From the NCBI GenBank assembly GCA_031277885.1, contig JAITLM010000028.1:1-32334 (forward strand): DNA of 32,334 nt, read 5' to 3'. Within the stretch, counting starts at the first letter, position 1; each line of letters starts with the position of its first letter. A program made the position numbers and the translations under genes. Under the pieces are notes generated by a model, which worked only from the letters and a program-made list of their open reading frames with translations, ran no database searches and was not told the DNA's origin. Origin of the DNA: Microbacterium sp. GTDB taxonomy: Bacteria > Actinomycetota > Actinomycetes > Actinomycetales > Microbacteriaceae. Positions 1 through 8,641 of this stretch are shown piece after piece.

Positions 1-834
1 TGGCTCGCGACCGGCCGCTGGAAGCGCCCTCGCTACCTCATCGGCGGCCTGGTCGCGCTGCTCCTCGTCGGCGTCCTGATCGGCGTCGCGATCCCGCGAC
101 CGCCGGAGTCCGGACTGGCGCTGCGGTCGGGTGAAGCGGAAAGACGGGACAAGGTCGCGGCGCACGCCGACTTCGACCCCGGATCCGTCGCGCTGCTGGC
201 CCGCTCCGATCACGCGCTGCTCTGGTACGCGACGCAGTCCCGCGGTGATCTCGTCTGCGCGATCATCGATGTCACGGGGGCTCCTCCCCAGCAGAACTGC
301 CTGCCGCGGCGCGCGATCCGCGACCGGCCGATCGATGTGTCGAGCCAGAGCAAGCCCGGGGCCGACGGCGTGGTCACCGGCGATCAGGGCGCGGTCTCGC
401 TGAGCGGTGCGGGGGCGCCCATGGGGTATCTCCAGCACTGGTCCTCCACGGTGAACCCCGACCCCGGGCTGAGTCCCGAGGAGACCGAGATCTGGAAGCG
501 CGTCACGTCCGAGAACGGATTCAGGGCGACGATGATCGCCGGGCGCATGAGCGGGATCCCCATCTGGATCGGCTATCGGGATCAGGGCGATCTCTGCCTC
601 GTCGTGGAGGACGGGGAGACCTACAAGGTCTGCGGCCAGCAGCTCGCCGGCTCCCCGCCGTCCCGTCTCGGCGCGGACGAGTCTCCGCCGAGCCTCGCCC
701 TGGATCTGCCGGCGACCGCCGAGCACGTCGCCTACCGGCTCGAGTACTGGACCGGGTTCTCGTCCTACCTCGTCATCACCGCGAATCCGGATCCGCAGCC
801 GACGCCGCCGTTCGGGCTCAAGCCGGCGGCCTGA
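1..834 (+). CDS. Membrane-anchored protein of unknown function (5' end missing)
   Basis: The reading frame is open from the first base of the window to a TGA at 832-834, so the true start lies to the left; 277 residues are visible. Near the visible start is a basic stretch (GRWKRPRY) followed by one hydrophobic helix (about residues 14-32, rich in L, V, G), then a polar region that continues to the end. This fits a single-pass membrane protein with an extracytoplasmic domain of about 240 residues. That domain has a few cysteines and many short polar segments, but I recognise no family motif. The C-terminus is proline-rich (NPDPQPTPPFG). Codon use matches the neighbours. It converges on the methyltransferase gene, with only six bases between the two stop codons. 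No function is assigned. Confidence 0.75.
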   Translation, partial: WLATGRWKRPRYLIGGLVALLLVGVLIGVAIPRPPESGLALRSGEAERRDKVAAHADFDPGSVALLARSDHALLWYATQSRGDLVCAIIDVTGAPPQQNCLPRRAIRDRPIDVSSQSKPGADGVVTGDQGAVSLSGAGAPMGYLQHWSSTVNPDPGLSPEETEIWKRVTSENGFRATMIAGRMSGIPIWIGYRDQGDLCLVVEDGETYKVCGQQLAGSPPSRLGADESPPSLALDLPATAEHVAYRLEYWTGFSSYLVITANPDPQPTPPFGLKPAA

Positions 835-840
835 CCGCGC

Positions 841-2049
841 TCAGACCCGGTCGGCGAGGATCGCGTGGCGCCGATCCCCGACCCGCACGAGGATCAGGGT
901 CGCCTCCGCGGATCCGCGGAGCGTGAGCTTCTTGCGGAACGCCGCCGGATCCACGTCGACGCCGCGCTTCTTGATCTCCAGCCGGCCGATCCCGGCCTTC
1001 TTCAGCGCCGTCGAGATCGCCTTCGGATTCACCGGCAGCACCTCGCGCACGCGGAACGACGCCGCGAAGGGGCTGTCGGCCGGGGCATCCGATGTCAGGT
1101 ACGCGATGTGCGGATCCAGCATGCCCGCGTCGAGTCGGCGGGCCAGGTCGCCGATCAGCCGCGCCCGGATCACGGCGCCGTCGGGCTCGTGCACGAAGGC
1201 GCCGAGCTCGCGCACCTCTGCGTCCTCGGTGTCGGCGGGAGCGGTCAGCTCGTGCGCCCTGTCGTCGCGGATCACGAGCGCTGCGCGCCGAACGCCCTCG
1301 CGCGCGAGCACGCCAGACCACAGCACGAGCTCGACCACGTCGCCGTCGGCGCTCACCCACTGCGCCTCGACGTCGGAGGGGATCGTGTCGCGGTCGTGCG
1401 CGGGGCCGAGCTTGATGCCGGTGGGGATCCGCGCCGCGAGCGCGAACGCCCAGTCCAAGGAGGGGGAATAGTCGTCGGCAGCGACGCGACGGGTCTCGGA
1501 GTGCCCCGCCGTGCGCCGGGCCGGATCCAGCCAGACCGCCGCGGGTCCGGACGCCGAGGCGGTCGGAGCGTCGGGTGCGTGATCCTCCGCGAACCCGTGG
1601 CGCACCTCGACATCGGATCCGAACGGGGCGAGGTTGTACGCGGCCAGCGCCGCGGTGACCTCGTCGGCGTCGACCGCCGTCACGCCGAGACCCGCGCCGG
1701 CGAAGGCGAGCGCGTCGCCGCCGATCCCGCAGCCGAGGTCCGAGACGTGCGCGATCCCGGCGGCGCGCATCCGCCCGGCATGCCGTGCCGCGACGCCGAG
1801 TCGCGTGGCCTGCTCGAGACCGGCGCGGGTGAAGAGCATCCGCTCCGCGAACTCGCCGAACTTCGCCGTCGCCCTGGTGCGAAGCCGTGCCTGGCCGACG
1901 ACGGCGGAGACGAACTCGGGCGAGTGCCCCTCGGCGCGCAGCCGCATGACGGCGCGGGCGGCGGCATCCGTGGACGCGATGGGCCCGAGGGCGTCGAGCA
2001 TCCGCAGCGCCTCGGGCGTCAGCAGCGTTCGCAGTTCGCTCATATCCAC
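841..2049 (-). CDS. Class I SAM-dependent methyltransferase with THUMP-like C-terminal domain
   Basis: About 402 residues. The middle holds a class I methyltransferase fold: motif I reads DLGCGIGGDAL, followed by the acidic strand end VTAVDAD. A later WLDPARR segment sits where such enzymes carry the (D/N)PP-like catalytic loop. The C-terminus, from about residue 310, contains REVLPVNPKAISTALKKAGIGRLEIKKRGVDVD cut here to its keys NPKAIS and IKKRGV, typical of the THUMP-like domain of this actinobacterial family. The substrate is unknown; RNA is an inference from that domain. GTG at 2049 is chosen because TAGCCT (2062-2057) lies seven bases upstream, as expected for a leaderless start. The ATG at 2043, two codons inside, is the alternative. 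The gene diverges from the membrane-protein gene at 2102. Confidence 0.85.
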   Translation of the reverse strand: MDMSELRTLLTPEALRMLDALGPIASTDAAARAVMRLRAEGHSPEFVSAVVGQARLRTRATAKFGEFAERMLFTRAGLEQATRLGVAARHAGRMRAAGIAHVSDLGCGIGGDALAFAGAGLGVTAVDADEVTAALAAYNLAPFGSDVEVRHGFAEDHAPDAPTASASGPAAVWLDPARRTAGHSETRRVAADDYSPSLDWAFALAARIPTGIKLGPAHDRDTIPSDVEAQWVSADGDVVELVLWSGVLAREGVRRAALVIRDDRAHELTAPADTEDAEVRELGAFVHEPDGAVIRARLIGDLARRLDAGMLDPHIAYLTSDAPADSPFAASFRVREVLPVNPKAISTALKKAGIGRLEIKKRGVDVDPAAFRKKLTLRGSAEATLILVRVGDRRHAILADRV

Positions 2050-2101
2050 GCGGTCCAGGCTATCGACGTCGCGGCCCCGCCCGACACGGACGGAGGAGCC
2101 G

Positions 2102-3037
2102 GTGAGCACGACCACGGTGGTCGAGGACGAGTGGGTGCGGCGGATCGGCCCGGAGGCCGCGAAGATGCGGCGTGCGCGGGCACGACTTCGGATGTGGGCC
2201 TGGGGGCTGGTTCCTGTCGCCTTCGCGACCTTTGCGGTGCTGATCGGCGTCATCGCGGGATTCCATCGCACAGGACAGGGGTTCTCCCCGGTTCTGCCGC
2301 TGGTGTTCCTCGGGGCGTTCGTCCTCCTGGGGGCGACGGTCTGCGGTGTGCTGGCACGCGGCACCGGATTCCGCATGGAAGGCGCGGCTCTGGCAGCATT
2401 GCGTCCGACGGTGAGCGACGCCACGCCCCTGGAGATCCGGGCAGCGCTGCGCCGAATCGATCGTTTCGACCGATGGGTGCGTGAGCGCGGAGCCGTTGCG
2501 CACGTGACAGCGCCTGCGGCGGCAACGCCCGCAACGCCATCGTCCGTGGTGGCGCCATCCGTAGCCGCCTCGTCCGCCACCGCGCCATGGCGGCCCGAGA
2601 CATCGCGCGCTCTCCTCCCTGGACGGACGTCGTTCCAGTGGTTCCGGCTCGCGCTGGGAATGCTCATCGCCGCGGCGCCGCTCATGATGGTGGTCATGCT
2701 GACCGGCCTCATCCTGCGTCGGCTTCCGGACGGGCCGGTCATCGTGTTCGTGCTCTGGTGCCTTCTGCCTGCCTGGATGCTGCTCACCCTCGGCTGCTCG
2801 ATCCTCGGGCACGCGCGGCAGAACGCGGAGTACCGCGCCGGCTACCGCACGGCGGTGGGGCGGACCAGAGGTGGTGCGATCATCGACGACCGCACCGGGG
2901 TCGACCTGGTGGATTCGAAGACAGGCGTCGTGATCCGACCCGCATGCGCCCCGTCGCTCAACCGCGCGACCTACGACGCGCGGATCCGCGAGATCCGAGC
3001 AGCCCACCCCGACGCGACCCCGCAACGCCTGGGTTGA
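2102..3037 (+). CDS. Four-helix integral membrane protein, unknown function
   Basis: 311 residues, starting at GTG 2102 with a strong ribosome binding site GGAGGAG at 2092-2098. Two hydrophobic hairpins are visible: helices at about residues 30-52 and 58-82, then about 180-205 and 212-235. They are separated by a roughly 95-residue soluble part that is charged, then low-complexity (A/P/S/T-rich, 'APAAATPATPSS'). A C-terminal tail of about 75 polar residues follows the last helix and is probably cytoplasmic. I recognise no family. It is divergent from the methyltransferase gene, with 52 bases between the chosen starts. No clear TANNNT promoter was found just upstream, so its promoter may lie deeper or overlap the other gene. 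It ends 33 bases before the first CIRCE element of groES. Confidence 0.8.
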   Translation: MSTTTVVEDEWVRRIGPEAAKMRRARARLRMWAWGLVPVAFATFAVLIGVIAGFHRTGQGFSPVLPLVFLGAFVLLGATVCGVLARGTGFRMEGAALAALRPTVSDATPLEIRAALRRIDRFDRWVRERGAVAHVTAPAAATPATPSSVVAPSVAASSATAPWRPETSRALLPGRTSFQWFRLALGMLIAAAPLMMVVMLTGLILRRLPDGPVIVFVLWCLLPAWMLLTLGCSILGHARQNAEYRAGYRTAVGRTRGGAIIDDRTGVDLVDSKTGVVIRPACAPSLNRATYDARIREIRAAHPDATPQRLG

Positions 3038-3070
3038 CGTCGCCGGAATCGGCCTGTGGGTGTCGCACGG

Positions 3071-3099
3071 GCTGGCACTCTGATTGCGGGAGTGCCAGC
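3071..3099. promoter_or_regulatory. CIRCE-like HrcA operator 1 (groES)
   Basis: This is a perfect inverted repeat, GCTGGCACTC-N9-GAGTGCCAGC (arms 3071-3080 and 3090-3099). The core CTGGCACTC-N9-GAGTGCCAG has the exact 9-base spacing of CIRCE and differs from the consensus TTAGCACTC only in the outer three bases. A candidate -35, TTGCGG (3084-3089), falls in its loop, so HrcA bound here should block RNA polymerase. Confidence 0.85.
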
Positions 3100-3113
3100 G
3101 ATGTGCCTAGACT
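3084..3113 (+). promoter_or_regulatory. groES promoter (-35 TTGCGG, -10 TAGACT)
   Basis: TTGCGG at 3084-3089 and TAGACT at 3108-3113 are separated by 18 bases. They are enclosed by the two CIRCE elements: the -35 lies in the loop of the first and the expected transcript start (about 3120) lies in the left arm of the second. The transcript would have a leader of about 55 bases. Confidence 0.7.
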
Positions 3114-3117
3114 GTCG

Positions 3118-3144
3118 TTAGCACTCTCAGGCTGAGGGTGCTAA
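3118..3144. promoter_or_regulatory. CIRCE HrcA operator 2 (groES)
   Basis: TTAGCACTC (3118-3126), nine bases, GGGTGCTAA (3136-3144). The left arm is the exact CIRCE consensus and the right arm has one mismatch (G for A at its second base). It overlaps the expected transcription start and early leader, the standard repression position. Also transcribed, it can form a leader stem. Confidence 0.93.
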
Positions 3145-3175
3145 TCAGTCTTGAACCGTCAGAAAGAGGTAGACC

Positions 3176-3472
3176 GTGTCGGTTTCCATCAAGCCGCTCG
3201 AGGACCGCATCGTCATCAAGCAGGTCGAGGCCGAGCAGACCACCGCGAGTGGCCTGGTCATCCCCGACACCGCCAAGGAGAAGCCCCAGGAGGGCGAGGT
3301 CGTGGCCGTGGGCCCCGGTCGCATCGACGACAACGGCAACCGCGTCCCGCTCGACGTCAACGTCGGCGACCGCGTGCTCTACAGCAAGTACGGCGGCACC
3401 GAGGTGAAGTTCGGCGCCGACGAGTTCCTCGTGCTGTCGGCGCGCGACGTGCTCGCCGTCGTGGTGCGCTGA
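3176..3472 (+). CDS. groES: Co-chaperonin GroES (Hsp10)
   Basis: 98 residues, the usual GroES length. It begins [15 protein letters not shown], contains the mobile-loop region [23 protein letters not shown], cited here by its keys TTASGLVIP and KEKPQEG, then VVAVGPGR and [16 protein letters not shown], and ends in the typical [10 protein letters not shown]. It forms the heptameric lid on GroEL for ATP-driven protein folding in the cytoplasm. The start is GTG 3176, with AGAAAGAGG just upstream as ribosome binding site. Two CIRCE operators upstream show heat-shock control by HrcA. No groEL follows: a terminator lies 59 bases after the stop, so groES is monocistronic here and groEL must be elsewhere in the genome. 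Confidence 0.98.
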   Translation: MSVSIKPLEDRIVIKQVEAEQTTASGLVIPDTAKEKPQEGEVVAVGPGRIDDNGNRVPLDVNVGDRVLYSKYGGTEVKFGADEFLVLSARDVLAVVVR

Positions 3473-3530
3473 GCTCCCTTCGAGTTCTCCAGGGAGTGCC
3501 CCGCCGCGTGCGGATCGTCCCCTGACACAA

Positions 3531-3561
3531 GGCCCGGATGCCTCGCATCCGGGCCTTCGTC
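3531..3561 (+). terminator. Rho-independent-like terminator after groES
   Basis: This is a perfect 11-bp stem, GGCCCGGATGC (3531-3541) with loop CTC and arm GCATCCGGGCC (3545-3555), followed by TTCGTCGT. The tail has few Ts, as is common in high-GC actinobacteria. The same AAGGCC/GGCCTT core recurs in the other terminators of this window. Confidence 0.85.
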
Positions 3562-3572
3562 GTCCCTCCATC

Positions 3573-3626
3573 CCGCGTCGTCCCCATGAGCGGACGCCGG
3601 GGGCTCCGCTCAGGGGGACGACGCGG
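3573..3626. repeat. Long intergenic hairpin (22-bp stem, 10-base loop)
   Basis: The left arm 3573-3594 (core GCGTCGTCCCC then a TGAGCGGA end) pairs with 3605-3626 (TCCGCTCA then GGGGGACGACGC) with a single mismatch near the middle. The loop is 3595-3604 (CGCCGGGGGC). It sits downstream of the groES terminator and 40 bases before the rarD promoter. It has no T-rich tail and is longer than needed for termination, so a repeated palindromic element or an RNA structure is possible. Confidence 0.85.
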
Positions 3627-3665
3627 AGATAGTGGGCGGCAGGCCGGCATGGCCCTGCGCGGGAA

Positions 3666-3671
3666 TAGGGT
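3666..3671 (+). promoter_or_regulatory. rarD -10 element (TAGGGT), leaderless geometry
   Basis: TAGGGT ends six bases before the GTG start of rarD, so transcription should begin at or next to the start codon. There is no ribosome binding site upstream of the GTG. No clear -35 was seen. Confidence 0.6.
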
Positions 3672-3677
3672 TGTCCG

Positions 3678-4637
3678 GTGACCACAGCCCCGCGCAGCGC
3701 CCAGACCGTCGGCGTCGCCTCCGCGATCGGCGCGTATCTGCTGTGGGGCGTGCTGCCGCTGTACTTCCTGCTGCTGCGGCCCACCGAGGGCTGGGAGCTG
3801 GTGGCCTGGCGGGTCGCGCTCTCGTTCGTGTTCTGCCTGCTCCTGCTGGCGGTCACCCGGGGCTGGAAGCCGCTGATGGCGATCGTCCGGCAGCCGCGGC
3901 TGCTCGCCCTCACTGCGCTCGCCGGCGTGCTGATCTACATCAACTGGCAGGTCTTCGTCCTCGCGACCCTGAACGGCGAGATCGTCGAGACCAGCCTCGG
4001 CTACTTCATCAACCCGATCGGCACCATGCTGCTCGGCGTGTTCGTGCTGAAGGAGAGACTGCGCCGCCTGCAGTGGGTCGCGATCGGGATCGCGACGATC
4101 GCGGTGCTGGTGATCGTCTTCGCCCACGGCACCTTCCCCTGGATCGCGCTGTCGCTCACCGCGTCCTTCGGCATCTACGGACTCGTGAAGAAGAAGATCG
4201 GCCCCTCGGTCGACGCCCTGAGCGGTCTCACCCTGGAGTCGTTCTGGCTGCTGCCGGTCGCCGTCGTGCAGCTGATCGCGGTCGGCCTCACGACGGGCAT
4301 CACGATGGGCGCCCACGGACCGCTGCACGCGGGCCTGCTCGCCTTCGCCGGCGTGGCCACGGCCGTGCCGCTGCTGCTCTTCGCCGCGGGCACCCGCCGG
4401 ATCGGGCTGACCGTGATCGGCATGATCCAGTTCATCACCCCGATCATGCAGTTCCTCGTGGGCGTGCTCGTGATGCACGAGCCGATGCCGGTCGAGCGCT
4501 GGATCGGGTTCGGGATCGTCTGGATCGCGATCGCCGTGTTCCTGATCGACCTCGCGCTCGTCTCCCGCAGGATGCGCGCGCACCGTGGCGCGATCGCGGA
4601 GCCCGACCCGGGCACCGACACCATCCCCGTGCCCTGA
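3678..4637 (+). CDS. rarD: RarD family EamA-type membrane transporter
   Basis: 319 residues with about ten hydrophobic helices in two EamA halves. The N-terminus GVASAIGAYLLWGVLPLYF and the following ELVAWRVALSF (which carries the conserved W-R of helix 2) are characteristic of RarD. Also typical are INWQVFVLA, ETSLGYFINP in the loop before helix 4, and the C-terminal IQFITPIMQFLVGV and WIGFGIVWIAIAVF. RarD belongs to the drug/metabolite transporter superfamily; its physiological substrate is not established. The GTG start at 3678 is chosen because TAGGGT lies six bases before it, and the protein has the normal family N-terminus. It stands alone between the hairpin at 3573-3626 and guaB. Confidence 0.93.
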   Translation: MTTAPRSAQTVGVASAIGAYLLWGVLPLYFLLLRPTEGWELVAWRVALSFVFCLLLLAVTRGWKPLMAIVRQPRLLALTALAGVLIYINWQVFVLATLNGEIVETSLGYFINPIGTMLLGVFVLKERLRRLQWVAIGIATIAVLVIVFAHGTFPWIALSLTASFGIYGLVKKKIGPSVDALSGLTLESFWLLPVAVVQLIAVGLTTGITMGAHGPLHAGLLAFAGVATAVPLLLFAAGTRRIGLTVIGMIQFITPIMQFLVGVLVMHEPMPVERWIGFGIVWIAIAVFLIDLALVSRRMRAHRGAIAEPDPGTDTIPVP

Positions 4638-4705
4638 CGGAGGGGCTCCCCGGGAGTCCGCTCCACGAGGTCCGTTCCTGGGAATACCGCACCCCGGGCG
4701 GCGCT

Positions 4706-6250
<1,545 letters not shown>

Positions 6251-6270
6251 GTCGAAGCTTCGCGCACATG

Positions 6271-6302
6271 AAGGCCCCGGATCCCTGCGGATCCGGGGCC
6301 TT
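6271..6302. terminator. Bidirectional terminator between guaB and the MFS gene
   Basis: This is a perfect 14-bp stem: AAGGCCCCGGATCC (6271-6284), loop CTGC, and GGATCCGGGGCCTT (6289-6302). It lies between converging stops at 6250 and 6312 and reads as A-rich/T-rich edged on both strands, so it can serve both genes. Confidence 0.9.
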
Positions 6303-6311
6303 CGTCGTCCC

Positions 6312-7796
6312 TCACGCGGCGACGGGCTCCGCCTCGGTGGGCGCCGCCTCGACAGGGGCCTCGCCCTCCGCGTGTCCGCCCCGCCCTGCCGGCAGCCAGA
6401 GCGCGATGACGGAGGCGACGAGCAGCACCGCGGCGCCCGTGAACACGGCGGGGCGGGCGGCGTCGACATAGTGATCGGGCACCAGCTGTCCGCCGGCGCC
6501 GACGAAGATCGCCGTCATCACTGCGGTGCCGAGGGCGACGCCCAACTCGCGGAGCGTGGAGTTCACGCCCGAGGCCTTGGCGTGGTCGACGAGCCCGAGC
6601 GTGGCGAGCAGGGCCGTCGCGGAGGGCGCGAACACGAGGCCCATGCCGATTCCGGCGAGGACGAAGGGCGCGACCAGGTCGGCATAGGGCACGTCGGTGG
6701 CGAGCAGAGCGGCCAGCCAGCCCAGTGCGACGCCCTGCAGCAGCAGGCCCGAGACGAGCAGCACCCGTGTGCCGACGCGCGGGGCGATCAGACCCGCGAG
6801 CGGCGCCACGAACATCGGCGCCAGCGTCCAGGGCGTGGTCTGCACGGCGGCCTCGAGCGGGGTCGCCCCCTGCACCACCTGCAGGAACTGGATCAGGATG
6901 AACACGGATCCGAAAGTGCCGAAGCTGAACGCGAAGCCGACGACGTTCGTGAGCGAGAACGACCGGTCCCGGAACAGCCGCAGCGGCACGAGCGGCGCGG
7001 CCGAGCGCAGCTGCCAGACGAGGAAGGCGATCACGAGCGCGCCGCCCAGGGCGAGCTCGGCGATCACGCCGACCGTGTCCCAGCCGTCGTCGTTGCCGCG
7101 CACGATCGCGTGCACCAGGGCCAGCACGCCGCCGGCCGCGAGCACGGCGCCCGGCACATCGATGCGCATCCGGGCGCCGAAGTCGTTGCTCAGCACGATC
7201 AGGGCGAGCGGGATCGCGATGACGGCGATGGGCACGTTGATCCAGAAGATCGCCTGCCAGTTCCAGCCCTCCATGATCGCGCCGCCGATGAGCGGCCCGA
7301 CCGCGACCCCGAGCCCGGAGACGCCGCCCCAGATGCCGATCGCGAGGGGGCGCCGTGCGGCCGGCACTGCGCCGGTGAGCAGCGCGAGGGACAGCGGCAT
7401 GACGGCGGCCGCGCCCAGTCCCTGCACGGCGCGGGCGGCGATGAGCTGGCCCGGATCGGAGCTGAGCGCGGCGAACAGCGAACCCGCGCCGAACAGGGCG
7501 ATGCCGAGCGCGAACACGGTGCGGCGCCCGAAGCGGTCGCCGAGGGCGGACGCGACGAGGATCGCCCCGGCGAAGGCGAGCGTGTAGGCGTTCACGAACC
7601 ACTGCAGCTGCTCGATCGTGGCGCCCATCTCGCGGTGCAGCACGGGGAGGGCGTTGGTCATGACGAGGTTGTCGAGGGTCGCCATGAACATCGGCAGAGA
7701 GGCCGCGGCGATGACGAGCGCGACCGGACGCGAACGCCGGGGCGTCAGGGCGGACCGGCTCCGGCGGGAGGCCGGGGCGGGCGAGGGAACGGTCAT
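6312..7796 (-). CDS. MFS drug exporter, DHA2 (14-helix, EmrB/QacA) type
   Basis: 494 residues with about 14 hydrophobic helices. The N-terminal helix region VALVIAAASLPMFMATLDNLVMTNALPVL, cited by its keys FMATLDNLVMTNALP, matches the DHA2 motif D1 (LDxTIVNVALP). The loop after helix 2 has LGDRFGRRTVFALG (motif A), and helix 5 has GLGVAVGPLIGG (motif C of antiporters). Such proteins expel drugs, dyes or metabolites with proton exchange in the cytoplasmic membrane; the substrate here is unknown. ATG 7796 is chosen because GGAG lies six bases upstream; an upstream in-frame ATG would place the start inside the operator. The divergent TetR gene and two operator copies indicate ligand-induced expression. 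Confidence 0.93.
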   Translation of the reverse strand: MTVPSPAPASRRSRSALTPRRSRPVALVIAAASLPMFMATLDNLVMTNALPVLHREMGATIEQLQWFVNAYTLAFAGAILVASALGDRFGRRTVFALGIALFGAGSLFAALSSDPGQLIAARAVQGLGAAAVMPLSLALLTGAVPAARRPLAIGIWGGVSGLGVAVGPLIGGAIMEGWNWQAIFWINVPIAVIAIPLALIVLSNDFGARMRIDVPGAVLAAGGVLALVHAIVRGNDDGWDTVGVIAELALGGALVIAFLVWQLRSAAPLVPLRLFRDRSFSLTNVVGFAFSFGTFGSVFILIQFLQVVQGATPLEAAVQTTPWTLAPMFVAPLAGLIAPRVGTRVLLVSGLLLQGVALGWLAALLATDVPYADLVAPFVLAGIGMGLVFAPSATALLATLGLVDHAKASGVNSTLRELGVALGTAVMTAIFVGAGGQLVPDHYVDAARPAVFTGAAVLLVASVIALWLPAGRGGHAEGEAPVEAAPTEAEPVAA

Positions 7797-7810
7797 GGGA
7801 AGCTCCAGTT

Positions 7811-7826
7811 GTAATTGGATGATTAC
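7811..7826. promoter_or_regulatory. TetR operator copy 1
   Basis: GTAATTGGATGATTAC is an inverted repeat GTAATT/GATTAC with one mismatch. It is nearly identical to the second copy at 7846-7861; the centres are 35 bases apart. It lies in the expected 5' leader of the exporter transcript. Confidence 0.8.
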
Positions 7827-7839
7827 TAGCGCTGAGATC

Positions 7840-7869
7840 AATGTAGTAATCGAATGATTACAAAGTCAA
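7840..7869 (-). promoter_or_regulatory. MFS exporter promoter (TTGACT-N18-TACATT)
   Basis: Read on the reverse strand, TTGACT (7869-7864) and TACATT (7845-7840) are separated by exactly 18 bases. The spacer contains all but none of the outside of operator copy 2 (7846-7861), so repressor binding there should occlude the promoter. Confidence 0.7.
7846..7861. promoter_or_regulatory. TetR operator copy 2 (perfect palindrome)
   Basis: GTAATCGAATGATTAC has perfect 6-bp arms GTAATC/GATTAC around GAAT. It falls in the spacer of the exporter promoter and overlaps the expected -35 region of the tetR promoter (TTACAA 7858-7863), so one bound dimer could repress both genes. Confidence 0.85.
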
Positions 7870-7881
7870 GTCATTCGCTGA

Positions 7882-7887
7882 TAACCT
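7882..7887 (+). promoter_or_regulatory. tetR -10 element (TAACCT), leaderless geometry
   Basis: TAACCT ends six bases before the ATG at 7894, and there is no ribosome binding site. The candidate -35 TTACAA (7858-7863) is 18 bases upstream and overlaps operator copy 2, which implies autorepression. Confidence 0.6.
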
Positions 7888-7893
7888 TTCGCC

Positions 7894-8538
7894 ATGACTT
7901 CCGCAGCCCGCACGGATCCCGACGTCGGAGAGGATGCCGGCCGCCGGCTCTCCTCGCAGGAGCGTCGCGCGCAGATCATCCTCGCCGCGCTCACGGTCTT
8001 CGGTTCGCGCGGGTACGAGGGCGCCACGACCGACCAGGTGGCCAAGGCCGCCGGCGTCAGCCAGCCGTATGTCGTGCGTCTGTTCGGCTCCAAGGAGAAC
8101 CTGTTCCTCGCGACGATCGAGTTCGCCCTCGACCGCCTCCTCTCGGTCTTCCGTGAGGCGCTCGCGGCATCCGACGACGAGGGGGAGCGGCCGGTCGGCA
8201 AGCGCATCGGGGAGGCCTACGTCGACCTCATCGAGGTGCGGGGTCTGCACCAGACGCTCGCGCACGCGTATCTCCTCGGCAGCAACCCGGCCATCGGCGC
8301 CGCCGCGCGTCAGGGGTTCGTCCGGGTCTGGCGCTTCTTCCGCGACGAGGTGGGCCTCGACGCCGACGAGGCACGGACCTTCCTCGCCGAGGGCATGCTC
8401 ATCAGCACCATGATCGGCCTGCGGATCGTCGACGACTACGGATCCGATCCGCAGATCACCGAGCTGTTCCGCGCGTGCTTCCCGAACAAGCTCCCGCACG
8501 TGCTCGAGGTGCTGCCGCGCAACGAGCACCGGCTCTAG
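7894..8538 (+). CDS. TetR family transcriptional repressor
   Basis: 214 residues. The N-terminal DNA-binding domain is at about residues 24-75: RRAQIILAALTVFGSRGYEG, then TTDQVAKAAGVSQPYVVRLF carrying the helix-turn-helix, and GSKENLFLATIE. The remaining 140 residues form the variable ligand/dimer domain (FRDEVGLDADEARTFLAEGM). It is divergent from the MFS exporter and almost certainly controls it and itself through the two GTAATYGRATGATTAC palindromes in between. The ligand is unknown. ATG 7894 is supported by the leaderless promoter geometry. A hairpin with arms GTTCCGG/CCGGAAC (8547-8566) follows the stop and may terminate it. Confidence 0.93.
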   Translation: MTSAARTDPDVGEDAGRRLSSQERRAQIILAALTVFGSRGYEGATTDQVAKAAGVSQPYVVRLFGSKENLFLATIEFALDRLLSVFREALAASDDEGERPVGKRIGEAYVDLIEVRGLHQTLAHAYLLGSNPAIGAAARQGFVRVWRFFRDEVGLDADEARTFLAEGMLISTMIGLRIVDDYGSDPQITELFRACFPNKLPHVLEVLPRNEHRL

Positions 8539-8546
8539 CGTCTGCG

Positions 8547-8566
8547 GTTCCGGGCGGGTCCGGAAC
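8547..8566 (+). terminator. Possible weak terminator hairpin after tetR
   Basis: GTTCCGG (8547-8553), six-base loop, CCGGAAC (8560-8566). It is followed by a GC-rich run with no Ts, so it may be only a stem-loop. It separates tetR from the toxin-antitoxin promoter. Confidence 0.4.
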
Positions 8567-8614
8567 GGCCGGCCGCCGGCGGCGGCGAAGCGTGATCCCA
8601 CCCGGGATCGCCGA

Positions 8615-8641
8615 GTGGTACTTTTATGGCATGAGTACCAC
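8615..8641. promoter_or_regulatory. vapBC operator/promoter palindrome over the start codon
   Basis: GTGGTACT (8615-8622), 11 bases, AGTACCAC (8634-8641): perfect 8-bp arms. The -10 candidate TACTTT (8619-8624) starts in the left arm and ends six bases before the antitoxin ATG (8631), which abuts the right arm. Binding of the antitoxin or toxin-antitoxin complex here would cover the -10 and the transcript start, as expected for autoregulation. Confidence 0.75.

Noticed and set aside
2044..2787. N-terminal extension of the methyltransferase frame over the neighbouring gene
   Set aside because: The extension overlaps the well-supported membrane-protein gene on the other strand and lacks family similarity; the promoter and family N-terminus place the start at 2049 or 2043.
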